A stretch of DNA of 64,000 nt from Polycyclovorans sp002706265. GTDB taxonomy: Bacteria > Pseudomonadota > Gammaproteobacteria > Nevskiales > Nevskiaceae. The stretch is taken from assembly GCA_963973915.1 (NCBI GenBank), contig CAXBBM010000004.1, positions 62,001 through 126,000 of the forward strand. Reading direction: 5' to 3'. The notes beneath the pieces were generated by a model. The model saw nothing but the letters and a program-made list of their open reading frames with translations, had not been told where the DNA came from and ran no database searches. The position numbers and the translations under genes are program-made. Below, one piece after another: positions 1-8,170 of the stretch; the stretch's first letter is position 1, and each line of letters starts with the position of its first letter.

Positions 1-549
1 ATGACCATTTACGACGAGTTGCAAACACAGATCGAACAGGCCGTGGGCCGCATCAACGGCCGCTACTCGCAGGTCGGCTGGACGCCGGTGCAGTTCTTCT
101 TTCGCAGCATGCCGTTTGACGAAATCTGCGCCTACTACGCCATGGCCGACGTGTGCTGGATCACGCCCCTGCGCGACGGGCTCAACCTGGTCTGCAAGGA
201 ATACGTGGCGGTTCAGGGGCTGACCCAGGGGCGTGGCGTGCTGGTGCTGTCGGAGTTCGCCGGGGCGGCGGCCGAACTCAAGGGCGCGATTCTCACCAAC
301 CCGCACGACACGGCCGATCTGGTCTCGGGCCTGTATCTGGCGCTCAACATGGGGCGCGCAGAAGCCAAATCACGCCTGCGCCAGCTCTTCGACGACGTGC
401 AATACCACTCGGTGACCCGCTGGGGCGACGATTTTCTGGCGGCCGTGGCCAACGACGGCGCGCTGGATCCCAGCCGTATCGAATACGTCGACCCGGTCAC
501 CGGCATGCCGACCGTGGCCAACCGCGAGACGCCCGCCGCCACAACTTGA
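1..549 (+). CDS. ggpS: Glucosylglycerol-phosphate synthase (GT20), 3' part only
   Basis: This is the C-terminal 182 residues of a glycosyltransferase family 20 enzyme. The block ICWITPLRDGLNLVCKEYVA (written here with V for I in the second half of the motif region) is the conserved nucleotide-sugar binding segment of trehalose-phosphate and glucosylglycerol-phosphate synthases. The run VGRINGRYSQVGWTP favours the glucosylglycerol-phosphate type, which joins ADP-glucose and glycerol-3-phosphate to make a cytoplasmic compatible solute. The first base of the window happens to begin an in-frame ATG, but family proteins are about 480-500 residues, so the true start lies upstream of the window. OtsA-type trehalose-phosphate synthase is the alternative. 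The gene converges on rimI with a gap of 32 bp. Confidence 0.8.
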   Translation: MTIYDELQTQIEQAVGRINGRYSQVGWTPVQFFFRSMPFDEICAYYAMADVCWITPLRDGLNLVCKEYVAVQGLTQGRGVLVLSEFAGAAAELKGAILTNPHDTADLVSGLYLALNMGRAEAKSRLRQLFDDVQYHSVTRWGDDFLAAVANDGALDPSRIEYVDPVTGMPTVANRETPAATT

Positions 550-581
550 GTGCGTGCGCCGGCCGCGGCGCGCGACCCGAC

Positions 582-1058
582 TCAGGGTTCGGCCAGGCTC
601 AGGGCGTACACGTCGGCGTCTTCGCGTTGCCCATCCGGGCACGGGTAATAGCCGGGCCGGCGCCCTATGGGCTTGAAGCCGGCGGCGACATACAGCGCCG
701 CTGCGCGCAGGTTGCTGGCGCGCACCTCCAGAAACAACACCTCGGTGGCGGCGTGACGCGCGATGTGAATCAGGTGGGCCAGCAACCGCTGACCGTGGCC
801 CCGTCCCTGCCACCGGGGCGCAACGCAGATGTTCAGCACATGGCCCTCGCCCGCGGCCAGGCTCATCAGGGCGTAGGCCACCAGATGGTCATCGGCATCA
901 CGCAGGGTCCAGGCCGAATATCCCGCCCGCAGGCAGTCGGCGAAGATGCCCGCCGTCCACGGGTGGGGATAGGCCTGCACCTCGAGCGCCATCACCGCCG
1001 GCAGATCGCCCAGGTGCATGGGCCGGATCAGCGGCAGGTCCTCAGCCCGGCACGCCAT
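582..1058 (-). CDS. rimI: Ribosomal-protein-alanine N-acetyltransferase RimI
   Basis: A 158-residue GNAT acetyltransferase. It would transfer acetyl from acetyl-CoA to the N-terminal alanine of ribosomal protein S18. The acetyl-CoA loop is visible as VAPRWQGRGHGQRLL, preceded by the strand HVLNICV, and followed by LEVRASNLRAAALYVAAGF, the typical RimI C-terminal half. Length matches RimI (about 148-160). An in-frame internal ATG (MHLGDL) is a possible later start. The gene overlaps the end of the uracil-DNA glycosylase gene by 17 bp, so the two are probably one transcript. Confidence 0.82.
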   Translation of the reverse strand: MACRAEDLPLIRPMHLGDLPAVMALEVQAYPHPWTAGIFADCLRAGYSAWTLRDADDHLVAYALMSLAAGEGHVLNICVAPRWQGRGHGQRLLAHLIHIARHAATEVLFLEVRASNLRAAALYVAAGFKPIGRRPGYYPCPDGQREDADVYALSLAEP

Positions 1059-1887
1059 TGATGCGTTGCCAGATGCCTTTCAGGTCTTGCCAGCTCTTGG
1101 CCTTTTCGCGCGGGCTGCGCAACAGGTAGGCCGGGTGATAGGTGACCAGTAGCGGCGTCTGCCCCGGGCCGTAGTGATGCAGCGGGCCGCGCAGACGGGC
1201 CAGCGGCTGGTCGGTGGCGAGCAGGCGCTGTGCGGCAATGCGCCCCAGGGCGACGATCAGCTTCGGCTGGATGAGCGCGATCTGCGCCTCCAGATACGGC
1301 CGGCAGGCCTCGGCCTCGTCGGTGGCCGGATCGCGGTTGGCCGGCGGCCGGCATTTCACGACGTTGGCAATGAACACGTTGCGTTCACGGCTGTGGCCAA
1401 TGGACGCCAGCATTTCGTCCAGCAGCTTGCCGGCGCGGCCAACGAACGGAAGCCCCGAGGCATCTTCGTCCGCCCCCGGCCCCTCGCCGACAATCATCAG
1501 CGGGGCATCGCGCGCCCCGGTGCCGAAGACGGTTTGCGTGCGGGTGGCGCAGAGGCCACAGCGGGTGCAGGCGGCAACGGCCGCTTCCAGCGGGGCCCAG
1601 TCGCCGAACGCGCCGATCGGCGCGGCGGCAATCACCGCGCCCGGACCTGCCACGGTGGGCAGGTCCGGCGCCGGGGCGACCGCGACAGGGGGCGCGGGCA
1701 CCACGGCACCCGACGCGGCGGCCGCGGGCGGGCGCGTTGGCGGGTTTGGGGCGACTGCCGTCTCGGGCACGACGGCAGTGGCCGTGGCGTCACGCTCCGC
1801 CGCCGTGCCGGCAGCCGCAGCAACGTCACGCTGCACCCAGACGTCGATGCCCAGCCGTGCGAGCCGCCGCTTCCGCGCAGCGGTCAT
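1042..1887 (-). CDS. Type 4 uracil-DNA glycosylase (iron-sulfur)
   Basis: A 281-residue family 4 uracil-DNA glycosylase that removes uracil from DNA in base-excision repair. Motif A appears as GEGPGADEDASGLPFVGRAG and motif B as HPAYLL. Four cysteines typical of the 4Fe-4S cluster are present: CTRCGLC in the first pair and CRPP plus a later CRPY in the second. The first 90 residues are a low-complexity Ala/Pro/Val linker with no recognisable domain, as is common in proteins annotated as DNA polymerase-related glycosylases. The gene lies 2 bp downstream of leuA on the same strand and overlaps rimI. Confidence 0.87.
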   Translation of the reverse strand: MTAARKRRLARLGIDVWVQRDVAAAAGTAAERDATATAVVPETAVAPNPPTRPPAAAASGAVVPAPPVAVAPAPDLPTVAGPGAVIAAAPIGAFGDWAPLEAAVAACTRCGLCATRTQTVFGTGARDAPLMIVGEGPGADEDASGLPFVGRAGKLLDEMLASIGHSRERNVFIANVVKCRPPANRDPATDEAEACRPYLEAQIALIQPKLIVALGRIAAQRLLATDQPLARLRGPLHHYGPGQTPLLVTYHPAYLLRSPREKAKSWQDLKGIWQRINGVPG

Positions 1888-1889
1888 GC

Positions 1890-3554
1890 TCAGGCCAGAG
1901 CCCGGTTCAGCGCCGACAGGATGGCCTTGAGCGAGGCCGTCACGATGTTGGCGTCCACGCCCACCCCGAACAGCGCGCGTCCGTCATCCACCTTGACCTC
2001 GATATAGCTCACGGCCCGCGCGTTGGCGCCGCCGGTGAGGGCATGCTCGTGATAATCGACCACCGAGATCCTGCGTCCGGTCTGCCGCGAAATGGCGTGC
2101 ACGAACGCGTCGATCGGCCCGTTGCCCTGCCCCTCGAGGGCGACCGGCGCGCCGTCCACGCACAACTCGCAGGCCAGCTTCACCGAGGCGGTTTTCGAGT
2201 CTTCGACCAGATGATGCGCGTCGTAGCGATAACGCCCGTCGCCCAGATACTGCTGCTCGAAGATCTGCCAGATGTCGGCGGCGCGGACTTCCTTGCCCGA
2301 CAGGTCGGTCACCGACTGCACCACCTGCGAGAACTCGATCTGCAGCCGCCGCGGCAGGCTGAAACCGTATTCATGTTCCAGCAGATAGCTGATGCCGCCT
2401 TTGCCCGACTGTGAATTGACGCGAATCACCGCTTCATACGAGCGCCCGATGTCCAGCGGATCGATGGGCAGATACGGCATCTCCCAGATATCGGACGGCT
2501 GCCGGGCGTCGAACGCCTTCTTGATCGCGTCCTGATGCGAACCCGAAAACGAGGTGAACACCAGATCGCCGACGTAGGGGTGCCGCGGATGCACCGGCAA
2601 CTGGTTGCAGTGCTCGACCGTGCGCCGCACCTCGTCGATGTCGGAGAAATCCAGCCCCGGATGCACGCCCTGGGTATACAGGTTCAGGGCCAGATTGACG
2701 ACGTCGAAGTTGCCGGTGCGTTCGCCATTGCCGAACAGACAGCCTTCGATGCGGTCGCCGCCGGCCATCAGGGCGAACTCGCCTGAGGCGATGCCGGTGC
2801 CACGGTCGTTGTGCGGGTGAATCGACAGAATCACCGCGTCGCGCCGCGCGATGTTGCGGTGCATCCACTCGATCATGTCGGCAAAAATGTTCGGCGTGGA
2901 ATGCTCCACCGTTGACGGCAGGTTGATGATGATGGGCCGCTCGGGCGTGGCGCCCGCCGCCTCGACGACCGCATCGACCACGCGCTTCGAGAGCGCCAGT
3001 TCGGTGCCCGAGAACATTTCAGGTGAGTACTGGATTCGCCAGTCGGTTTCCGGGTGTGCATCGGCCAGCTCACGCACCAGGCGGACATGCGACACCGCCA
3101 GGTCAACCACCTCGTCTTCGCTCATGCGGAACACCACGCGGCGCATCACCGGGGCGATGGCGTTGTAGACGTGGACGATGGCCCGGGGCACGCCGCGCAA
3201 GGCCTGGAAGCTGCGGCGAATCAGTTCGTCGCGTGCCGGCGTCAGCACCTGGATGGTGACGTCGTCCGGGATCAGCCGGTTGTCGATCAAATGCCGGTGA
3301 AAGTCGAATTCGGTCTGCGAGGCAGACGGGAAGCCCACCTCGATCTCCTTGAAGCCCACGCGCACCAGCAGCTCGAACATGCGCAGCTTGCGTTCGGCGT
3401 TCATCGGCTCGATCAGCGACTGGTTGCCGTCGCGCAGATCGGTGGACAGCCAGATCGGGGCCTTGCTCAGCACCGCGTCCGGCCAGGTTCGGTCGCGCAG
3501 ATGGACCGGGGCAAAGGGACGATATTTTTGGGAAGGGTCAGTCAACATGGTCAT
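1890..3554 (-). CDS. leuA: 2-isopropylmalate synthase
   Basis: A 554-residue LeuA of the type 2 (LeuA2) length class. It condenses acetyl-CoA with 2-oxoisovalerate, the first committed step of leucine synthesis. The N-terminal TIM barrel shows LSTDLRDGNQSLIEPM and the metal-binding HPHNDRGTG. The C-terminal regulatory domain (YIEVKVDDGRALFGVGVDANI) is the leucine feedback domain. The ATG at 3554 is used, with a second ATG two codons later. A 240-bp leader upstream carries a promoter and a leucine-rich leader peptide. ilvC and ilvH lie upstream on the same strand, beyond pssA. Confidence 0.96.
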   Translation of the reverse strand: MTMLTDPSQKYRPFAPVHLRDRTWPDAVLSKAPIWLSTDLRDGNQSLIEPMNAERKLRMFELLVRVGFKEIEVGFPSASQTEFDFHRHLIDNRLIPDDVTIQVLTPARDELIRRSFQALRGVPRAIVHVYNAIAPVMRRVVFRMSEDEVVDLAVSHVRLVRELADAHPETDWRIQYSPEMFSGTELALSKRVVDAVVEAAGATPERPIIINLPSTVEHSTPNIFADMIEWMHRNIARRDAVILSIHPHNDRGTGIASGEFALMAGGDRIEGCLFGNGERTGNFDVVNLALNLYTQGVHPGLDFSDIDEVRRTVEHCNQLPVHPRHPYVGDLVFTSFSGSHQDAIKKAFDARQPSDIWEMPYLPIDPLDIGRSYEAVIRVNSQSGKGGISYLLEHEYGFSLPRRLQIEFSQVVQSVTDLSGKEVRAADIWQIFEQQYLGDGRYRYDAHHLVEDSKTASVKLACELCVDGAPVALEGQGNGPIDAFVHAISRQTGRRISVVDYHEHALTGGANARAVSYIEVKVDDGRALFGVGVDANIVTASLKAILSALNRALA

Positions 3555-3692
3555 GGCAGTTGCTCATCGGGGGCGCAACGCAGCGGACCGCGCAGCGCAA
3601 AACACGGGCTCCGGCGCCAAGAAAAAGGGCTGGAGACAGGATTCGGGATGCGCGCGGTAGAGGCCCCGCGCTGGCGCTGATGGAGGTCTGCC

Positions 3693-3749
3693 TTACGGCA
3701 GAAGTCGACCCAGCAGACGGCACAACACACCCTGCCCCATCAAGGGCAT
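3693..3749 (-). CDS. Leucine-rich leader peptide upstream of leuA (putative LeuL)
   Basis: An 18-codon reading frame, too short for ordinary gene calling, translating to MPLMGQGVLCRLLGRLLP. Six of 18 codons are leucine, including two adjacent Leu-Leu pairs just before the stop. A perfect 6-bp hairpin (TCTGCC-GTAA-GGCAGA) spans the stop codon, and a second stem (GCGCGG, 8-nt loop, CCGCGC) lies downstream, followed further on by a run of T residues on this strand. It sits between a sigma70-like promoter and leuA. This is the arrangement of a leucine attenuator: stalling at the leucine codons would alter the downstream RNA fold. No strong ribosome-binding site is visible, so translation is inferred. 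Confidence 0.55.
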   Translation of the reverse strand: MPLMGQGVLCRLLGRLLP

Positions 3750-3789
3750 CAACCGGTCAAACTTGGCGCGGGACGTTGGCACGGCGGCA

Positions 3790-3817
3790 AGTATAGCTCA
3801 GCCCTTGGGTTCGGCAA
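3790..3817 (-). promoter_or_regulatory. Sigma70-like promoter for leuA
   Basis: On the minus strand a TTGCCG box and a TATACT box are separated by 16 bp. The -35 box lies inside the 3' end of pssA. Transcription would start about 40 bp before the leucine-rich leader peptide. The match is good for the -10 box (5 of 6) and moderate for the -35 box (4 of 6). Confidence 0.5.
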
Positions 3818-4577
3818 CCTTGCCACGACGCCGTTTGTACCACCGCCACAGCGCGGCCAGCGGCGCCGACATGGCGTAGCCAAACGAGGTCACAAACAGC
3901 ACCACGGGCGGATTGATGGCCACGACCACGATCACGCCCACGGCAATCAGCAGGGTGGCAAACGGCACCCGCTCCGACAATCGCGCCTGCTTGAAACTGG
4001 GATAGCGGAAATTGCTGACCATCAGCAGCGCCACCACCGTGGTGAGCAGGGTTGCCGGCACCAGCAGATCATGGCCCTGCAGATGGGCGCTGTGCGCCGA
4101 CCAGACGAAGAAGGTCACCACCGCCGCTGCGGCAGGGCTGGGCAGGCCGAAAAAGTCCTTGTTGCTGCCGGCGATGGCGGCCAGCACATTGAAGCGCGCC
4201 AGCCTCAGCGCCGTGCAGGCGGTGAAGGTGAAGGCAACCACCCAGCCGAGCTTGCCGCCCAGCCAGCGGTACTCGGCAAGGTGGTGCAGGCTGAAGGCAT
4301 ACATCACCACCGAGGTGGCCACGCCGAAGGCCACCATGTCGCAGAGCGAGTCGTACTCCTTGCCAAAGTCGGTCTGCGTGTTGGTCATCCGCGCGATTCG
4401 GCCGTCCAGCGCATCGGCGATGGTGGCCCCCAGAATCGCCATGGCGGCCACGCCAAAATTGCCGTTCATGGCCGACACGATGGCCAGAAATCCGCCGAAC
4501 AAGGTGCCGGTGGTGAACAGGTTGGGCAGCAGGTAGATGCCCTTACGCTGCCGCGGCTGAGGGTCTTGAGCGTTCAT
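3798..4577 (-). CDS. pssA: CDP-diacylglycerol-serine O-phosphatidyltransferase
   Basis: A 259-residue integral membrane enzyme that makes phosphatidylserine from CDP-diacylglycerol and serine. The CDP-alcohol phosphatidyltransferase signature is present as DALDGRIARMTNTQTDFGKEYDSL, that is D-x2-DG-x-A-R with the downstream G-x3-D-x3-D pattern. Several hydrophobic segments follow. This is the Bacillus-type PssA, not the soluble E. coli type. The product feeds Psd, encoded at 52.9 kb. The gene lies between ilvC and leuA, an arrangement found in many proteobacteria, but a strong terminator after ilvC argues for its own promoter. Confidence 0.93.
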   Translation of the reverse strand: MNAQDPQPRQRKGIYLLPNLFTTGTLFGGFLAIVSAMNGNFGVAAMAILGATIADALDGRIARMTNTQTDFGKEYDSLCDMVAFGVATSVVMYAFSLHHLAEYRWLGGKLGWVVAFTFTACTALRLARFNVLAAIAGSNKDFFGLPSPAAAAVVTFFVWSAHSAHLQGHDLLVPATLLTTVVALLMVSNFRYPSFKQARLSERVPFATLLIAVGVIVVVAINPPVVLFVTSFGYAMSAPLAALWRWYKRRRGKVAEPKG

Positions 4578-4633
4578 CGCACTATGGTAACCGCTGGGCC
4601 AACGGTCGCTGCGGCAGCCGCGCCATCGGCCAC

Positions 4634-4668
4634 AAAAAAGCGGCGGCGCACCGGAATGCGCCGCCGCT
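4634..4668 (-). terminator. Rho-independent terminator after ilvC
   Basis: Minus-strand hairpin with a perfect 12-bp stem (AGCGGCGGCGCA, 6-nt loop, then its complement) followed by TTTTT. It lies about 50 bp after the ilvC stop and would end the ilvHC transcript before pssA. Confidence 0.85.
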
Positions 4669-4718
4669 GATCACCCCTCATGCCTGGCCCAGTGGCCGCA
4701 GCAGGGGGTTGAATCGCT

Positions 4719-5741
4719 TCAGTTCTTCGCCTTGTCGACCAGCTTGTTCTTGGCGATCCACGGCATCATGGCGCGCAGTTTGGCGCCCACTTCTTCGATC
4801 TGGTGCTCGGCTCCGATACGGCGCATCGCCTTCAAGGTCGGCTGGCCGGCCTGGTTTTCAAGCACGAAGTCCTTGGCGAAACGGCCCGACTGGATGTCGG
4901 TGAGCACGCGCTTCATTTCCTTCTTGGTTTCTTCGGTGATGATGCGCGGGCCGGTCACGTAGTCGCCGTACTCGGCGGTGTTCGAGATGGAGTAGCGCAT
5001 GGTCGCCAGACCGCCCTCGTACATCAGGTCGACGATCAGCTTCAGCTCGTGCAGACACTCGAAGTACGCCATCTCGGGCGCGTAGCCCGCTTCCACCAGC
5101 GTTTCAAAGCCGGCCTGCACCAGCGCCGAGGCACCGCCGCAGAGCACGGCCTGCTCACCGAACAGGTCGGTTTCGGTTTCTTCACGGAAGTTGGTTTCGA
5201 TGATGCCGGCGCGGCCGCCGCCATTGGCTGAGGCGTAGGAAAGCGCGATCTGCTTGGCGCTGCCCGACGCATCCTGATGGATGGCGATGAGGCTGGGCAC
5301 GCCGCCGCCACGCAGGAATTCCGAGCGCACGGTATGGCCGGGGCCCTTGGGCGCGATCATGATCACGTCGAGGTCGGTACGCGGCTCGATCAGCTTGAAA
5401 TGGATGTTGAAGCCGTGCGCAAAGGCCAGTGCGGCGCCCTGCTTGAGGTTCGGCACCACCGAGTCTTCATAGATTTTGCGCTGGTCCTGGTCGGGGGCAA
5501 GAATCATGACCAGGTCGGCCTGCTTCACCGCATCGGCCACTTCGAGCACCTTGAGCCCGGCGCTCTCCGCCTTGGCCCAGCTCTTCGAGGTTTTACGCAG
5601 CGCGACGGTGACGTCAACCCCGGAATCTTTCAGGTTCAGCGCATGCGCGTGACCCTGCGAGCCGTAGCCAAGAATGGTGACCTTCTTCGACTGAATCAGG
5701 GAAAGGTCGGCGTCTTTGTCGTAATAGACGGTAATGCTCAC
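4719..5741 (-). CDS. ilvC: Ketol-acid reductoisomerase (NADP+), class I
   Basis: A 340-residue class I reductoisomerase that isomerises and reduces acetolactate to dihydroxyisovalerate with NADPH and Mg2+, for valine, leucine and isoleucine synthesis. The Rossmann motif is GYGSQGHAHALNLKDSG, followed by the RKTSKSW cofactor-specificity loop. The C-terminal knotted domain contains ETETDLFGEQAVLCGG, which supplies metal ligands, and ECLHELKLIVDLMYEGG. Length is exactly that of the short class. The gene is 33 bp downstream of ilvH and ends in a strong terminator. Confidence 0.97.
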   Translation of the reverse strand: MSITVYYDKDADLSLIQSKKVTILGYGSQGHAHALNLKDSGVDVTVALRKTSKSWAKAESAGLKVLEVADAVKQADLVMILAPDQDQRKIYEDSVVPNLKQGAALAFAHGFNIHFKLIEPRTDLDVIMIAPKGPGHTVRSEFLRGGGVPSLIAIHQDASGSAKQIALSYASANGGGRAGIIETNFREETETDLFGEQAVLCGGASALVQAGFETLVEAGYAPEMAYFECLHELKLIVDLMYEGGLATMRYSISNTAEYGDYVTGPRIITEETKKEMKRVLTDIQSGRFAKDFVLENQAGQPTLKAMRRIGAEHQIEEVGAKLRAMMPWIAKNKLVDKAKN

Positions 5742-5774
5742 GGGCTTACTCCAGCGGGCCGCAGCGCGGCTTGA

Positions 5775-6308
5775 TTAAGGTTGGGATGATCGTTCAACGG
5801 CATCGGCGGTCTGCGGCACCGACAGGCAGGCAGCGCCCCGCTCAATGGCGGCAAGGCCACTGCGCACCAGCTCGATCAGGCTGGCACGCTCGGTTAACTC
5901 ATTGATCAGCAGGTCATTTTCAAGTGCCGTGCCGGAGTGCTTCAACACCTGGATGCCATCCTGGTCATCGAGGATCACCGCGCCATGACGATGCGCGCAC
6001 TCGATGATGGCATCGCCCTGCCCGGCGGCGGCGCGTACTTTCACCAGCACCAGCTCGGATTCCAGATGGTCGGTGAGCGACAGATCACGAATATCCACCA
6101 CATCCACGACCTTGCGGGTCTGCTGCACGATCTGGTGGACGACGGCGTCCGAACCGAAGGTGACCAGGGTCAGGCGCGAGACCAAGGGATCTTCGGTGGG
6201 CGCGACCGAAAGGGAGTCGATGTTGTAGCCGCGAGACGAAAACATGCCGGCGACGCGCGCAAGTGCGCCCGCCTCGTTTTGCAGCAGCAGGGTGATGATG
6301 TGTCGCAT
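5775..6308 (-). CDS. ilvH: Acetolactate synthase small (regulatory) subunit
   Basis: A 177-residue regulatory subunit of acetohydroxyacid synthase. It opens with the N-terminal ACT domain (MRHIITLLLQNEAGALARVAGMFSSRGYNI), which binds the feedback inhibitor valine, and contains LTLVTFG and VVDVRDLS-like segments of the family. The ATG at 6308 is chosen because the ACT domain begins there. A GTG 28 codons upstream would add a non-conserved extension. The catalytic large subunit gene, which normally lies immediately upstream, is absent: the upstream neighbour is an unrelated CNNM/CBS membrane protein gene. Confidence 0.93.
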   Translation of the reverse strand: MRHIITLLLQNEAGALARVAGMFSSRGYNIDSLSVAPTEDPLVSRLTLVTFGSDAVVHQIVQQTRKVVDVVDIRDLSLTDHLESELVLVKVRAAAGQGDAIIECAHRHGAVILDDQDGIQVLKHSGTALENDLLINELTERASLIELVRSGLAAIERGAACLSVPQTADAVERSSQP

Positions 6309-6447
6309 AAGGGCGCGAATGCTAGACAGTTCGGCGTGGCGGCGCAACGAAAAACGCCAAGCGTCGACCGAGGGCGTGGCCCGCGCGATCACCCCGCCCT
6401 GGGTGGTGCAGGTGGATCGACCGCGGCGCAGCGGCTACAGGCGCCCG

Positions 6448-7524
6448 TCAACCCGGCCGCTCACCGGCGCGCACGTCGGTCAGATTCATGCGCGCACGCG
6501 CCAGCGCCTGCATGTCGGCGACGGTGTCGGCCTCGTCCATGATCTCGAGCCCCAGCAGGGTTTCGATCACGTCTTCCATGGTCACCACACCCTGGGTGAC
6601 GCCGTACTCGTCGACCACCACGGCAAGGTGGGTGCGGTTCTGCGTGAGCCGCTTGACCAGGGTCGGCAGGTGCATGCGGTCCAGCACGAACAGCGCCTGA
6701 CGCTGATAGTCCCGCACCGGGCGGTCCTGCTCGCCACGTGCCGCAGCGGCCAGCAGGTCATCGCGCAGCACCAGCCCGTCCACCGTGTCGATCTGCTCGC
6801 TGTAGACCGGTAGGCGCGACAGCACGGCGGCCTCTTCGCGCGCCAGAAACGCGCGCACCGGCGTGTCGGCCCGCACCGCCTGCACCACGGTGCGCGGCGT
6901 CATGATGCTGCGCACCCGCGCCTCGCGAAACGCCATAAGGTTGCGAATCACCTCTGCCTCGGCATCGTCCAGCCGACCTTCGTTCTGCCCCTGCTCGGCC
7001 ATTGCCAGAAAATCATTGCGCGAGAATACCGGGCGGTCGCCGTCCTTCTTCAGCATGCGCGTGATGCCCTCGCTGAGTCGCACCATCGGGTACAGCGCCA
7101 GAATCAGAAACTTGAGACTGGTCACGGTGAAAGGCACGAAGCGCTGCCAGTAACTGGCGCCAAGGGTTTTGGGAATGATTTCCGAAACGACCAGAATGGC
7201 CAGCGTCGCTGCCGCTGCAATCAGCGCTTCAAAGCGCAGCGAAACGCCAAACAAGGCCAGACCCGAGGTGCCAAACAAGACGTTGGCCTGGGCACCGACA
7301 CCGATCGCCCCCACCGTGTGCGCCGCCGTGTTGAGGGTGAGAATGGCCGACAGCGGCCGGTCGATGTCTTTCTTGAACTCCGCCAGCAAACGCCCGGTCG
7401 CGCCGCCACGGGCAATGGCGCCAGTGACGTAACTGGGCGTGACCGACAGCAGCACCGCCTCCCACATGGAACACGCGAACGAGACGACCAGCGCCAGCAG
7501 CAGAAACAGAAAAAGAAGCGTCAT
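6448..7524 (-). CDS. CNNM/DUF21 transmembrane protein with CBS pair (CorC/HlyC family)
   Basis: A 358-residue protein with an N-terminal CNNM (DUF21) membrane domain of about four hydrophobic helices (residues 1-170), ending in VSEIIPKTLGASYWQRF, the conserved family motif. A CBS-pair follows: IMTPRTVVQAVRADTPVRAF is the first repeat and VDEYGVTQGVVTMEDVIETLLG the second. Such proteins are linked to Mg2+/Co2+ homeostasis. The C-terminal CorC_HlyC transporter-associated domain is missing or very short, because the protein stops about 45 residues after the second CBS. Transport function is inferred from family only. Confidence 0.85.
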   Translation of the reverse strand: MTLLFLFLLLALVVSFACSMWEAVLLSVTPSYVTGAIARGGATGRLLAEFKKDIDRPLSAILTLNTAAHTVGAIGVGAQANVLFGTSGLALFGVSLRFEALIAAAATLAILVVSEIIPKTLGASYWQRFVPFTVTSLKFLILALYPMVRLSEGITRMLKKDGDRPVFSRNDFLAMAEQGQNEGRLDDAEAEVIRNLMAFREARVRSIMTPRTVVQAVRADTPVRAFLAREEAAVLSRLPVYSEQIDTVDGLVLRDDLLAAAARGEQDRPVRDYQRQALFVLDRMHLPTLVKRLTQNRTHLAVVVDEYGVTQGVVTMEDVIETLLGLEIMDEADTVADMQALARARMNLTDVRAGERPG

Positions 7525-7600
7525 GGGCGCAGCGTGCCAGAACGGTGCCCGGCGCGACCGTCAGGTCAAAAGCGGCGAATGCGCGCCCTCGGGGCGCCGG

Positions 7601-8164
7601 TCAGGTGCGGGGCAAGGTCACGCCCTGCTGGCCCTGGTACTTTCCGCCCCGGTCCCGATAGCTGATCTCGCAGACCTCGTCCGACTCCAGAAACAACATC
7701 TGCGCCACGCCTTCGTTGGCGTAGATGCGCGCCGGCAGCGGGGTGGTGTTGGAGAACTCCAGGGTCACGTGGCCTTCCCATTCCGGCTCCAGCGGCGTGA
7801 CGTTGACGATGATGCCGCAGCGCGCGTAGGTGCTCTTGCCCAGGCAGATGGTCAGCACGCTGCGCGGAATGCGGAAGTACTCCACGGTGCGCGCCAGAGC
7901 GAACGAGTTGGGCGGAATGATGCACACCGGCCCTTTCACATCCACAAAGCCACGCGGGTCGAAGTTCTTCGGGTCCACGATGGTGGAGTTGATGTTGGTG
8001 AAAATCTTGAATTCGTCGGCGCAGCGCACGTCGTAGCCGTAGCTCGACACGCCGTAGCTGATGATCTTCTGGCCATCGACCTCGCGGGTCTGCCCCGGCG
8101 CGAAGGGTTCGATCATGCCCTGCTGGGCCATGCGGGTGATCCAGCGGTCAGATTTGATACTCAT
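7601..8164 (-). CDS. dcd: dCTP deaminase
   Basis: A 187-residue trimeric enzyme that deaminates dCTP to dUTP, the precursor for dTMP. The start at the ATG giving MSIKSDRWI matches the usual N-terminus in pseudomonad-like homologues. A GTG two codons earlier is less likely. Conserved elements are SYGYDVRCADEFKIF, the active-site block CIIPPNSFALARTVEYFRIP, GKSTYARCGIIVNVTPLEPEWEGHVTLE, and the C-terminal GGKYQGQQGVTLPRT loop. It lies 6 bp downstream of mrp and is probably co-transcribed with it. Confidence 0.95.
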   Translation of the reverse strand: MSIKSDRWITRMAQQGMIEPFAPGQTREVDGQKIISYGVSSYGYDVRCADEFKIFTNINSTIVDPKNFDPRGFVDVKGPVCIIPPNSFALARTVEYFRIPRSVLTICLGKSTYARCGIIVNVTPLEPEWEGHVTLEFSNTTPLPARIYANEGVAQMLFLESDEVCEISYRDRGGKYQGQQGVTLPRT

Positions 8165-8170
8165 GGGCAC

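Noticed and set aside
3538..3723. 61-codon minus-strand frame upstream of leuA
   Set aside because: It overlaps the leuA start and the leader peptide in another frame, and is non-conserved in character. The shorter leucine-rich frame explains the region better.
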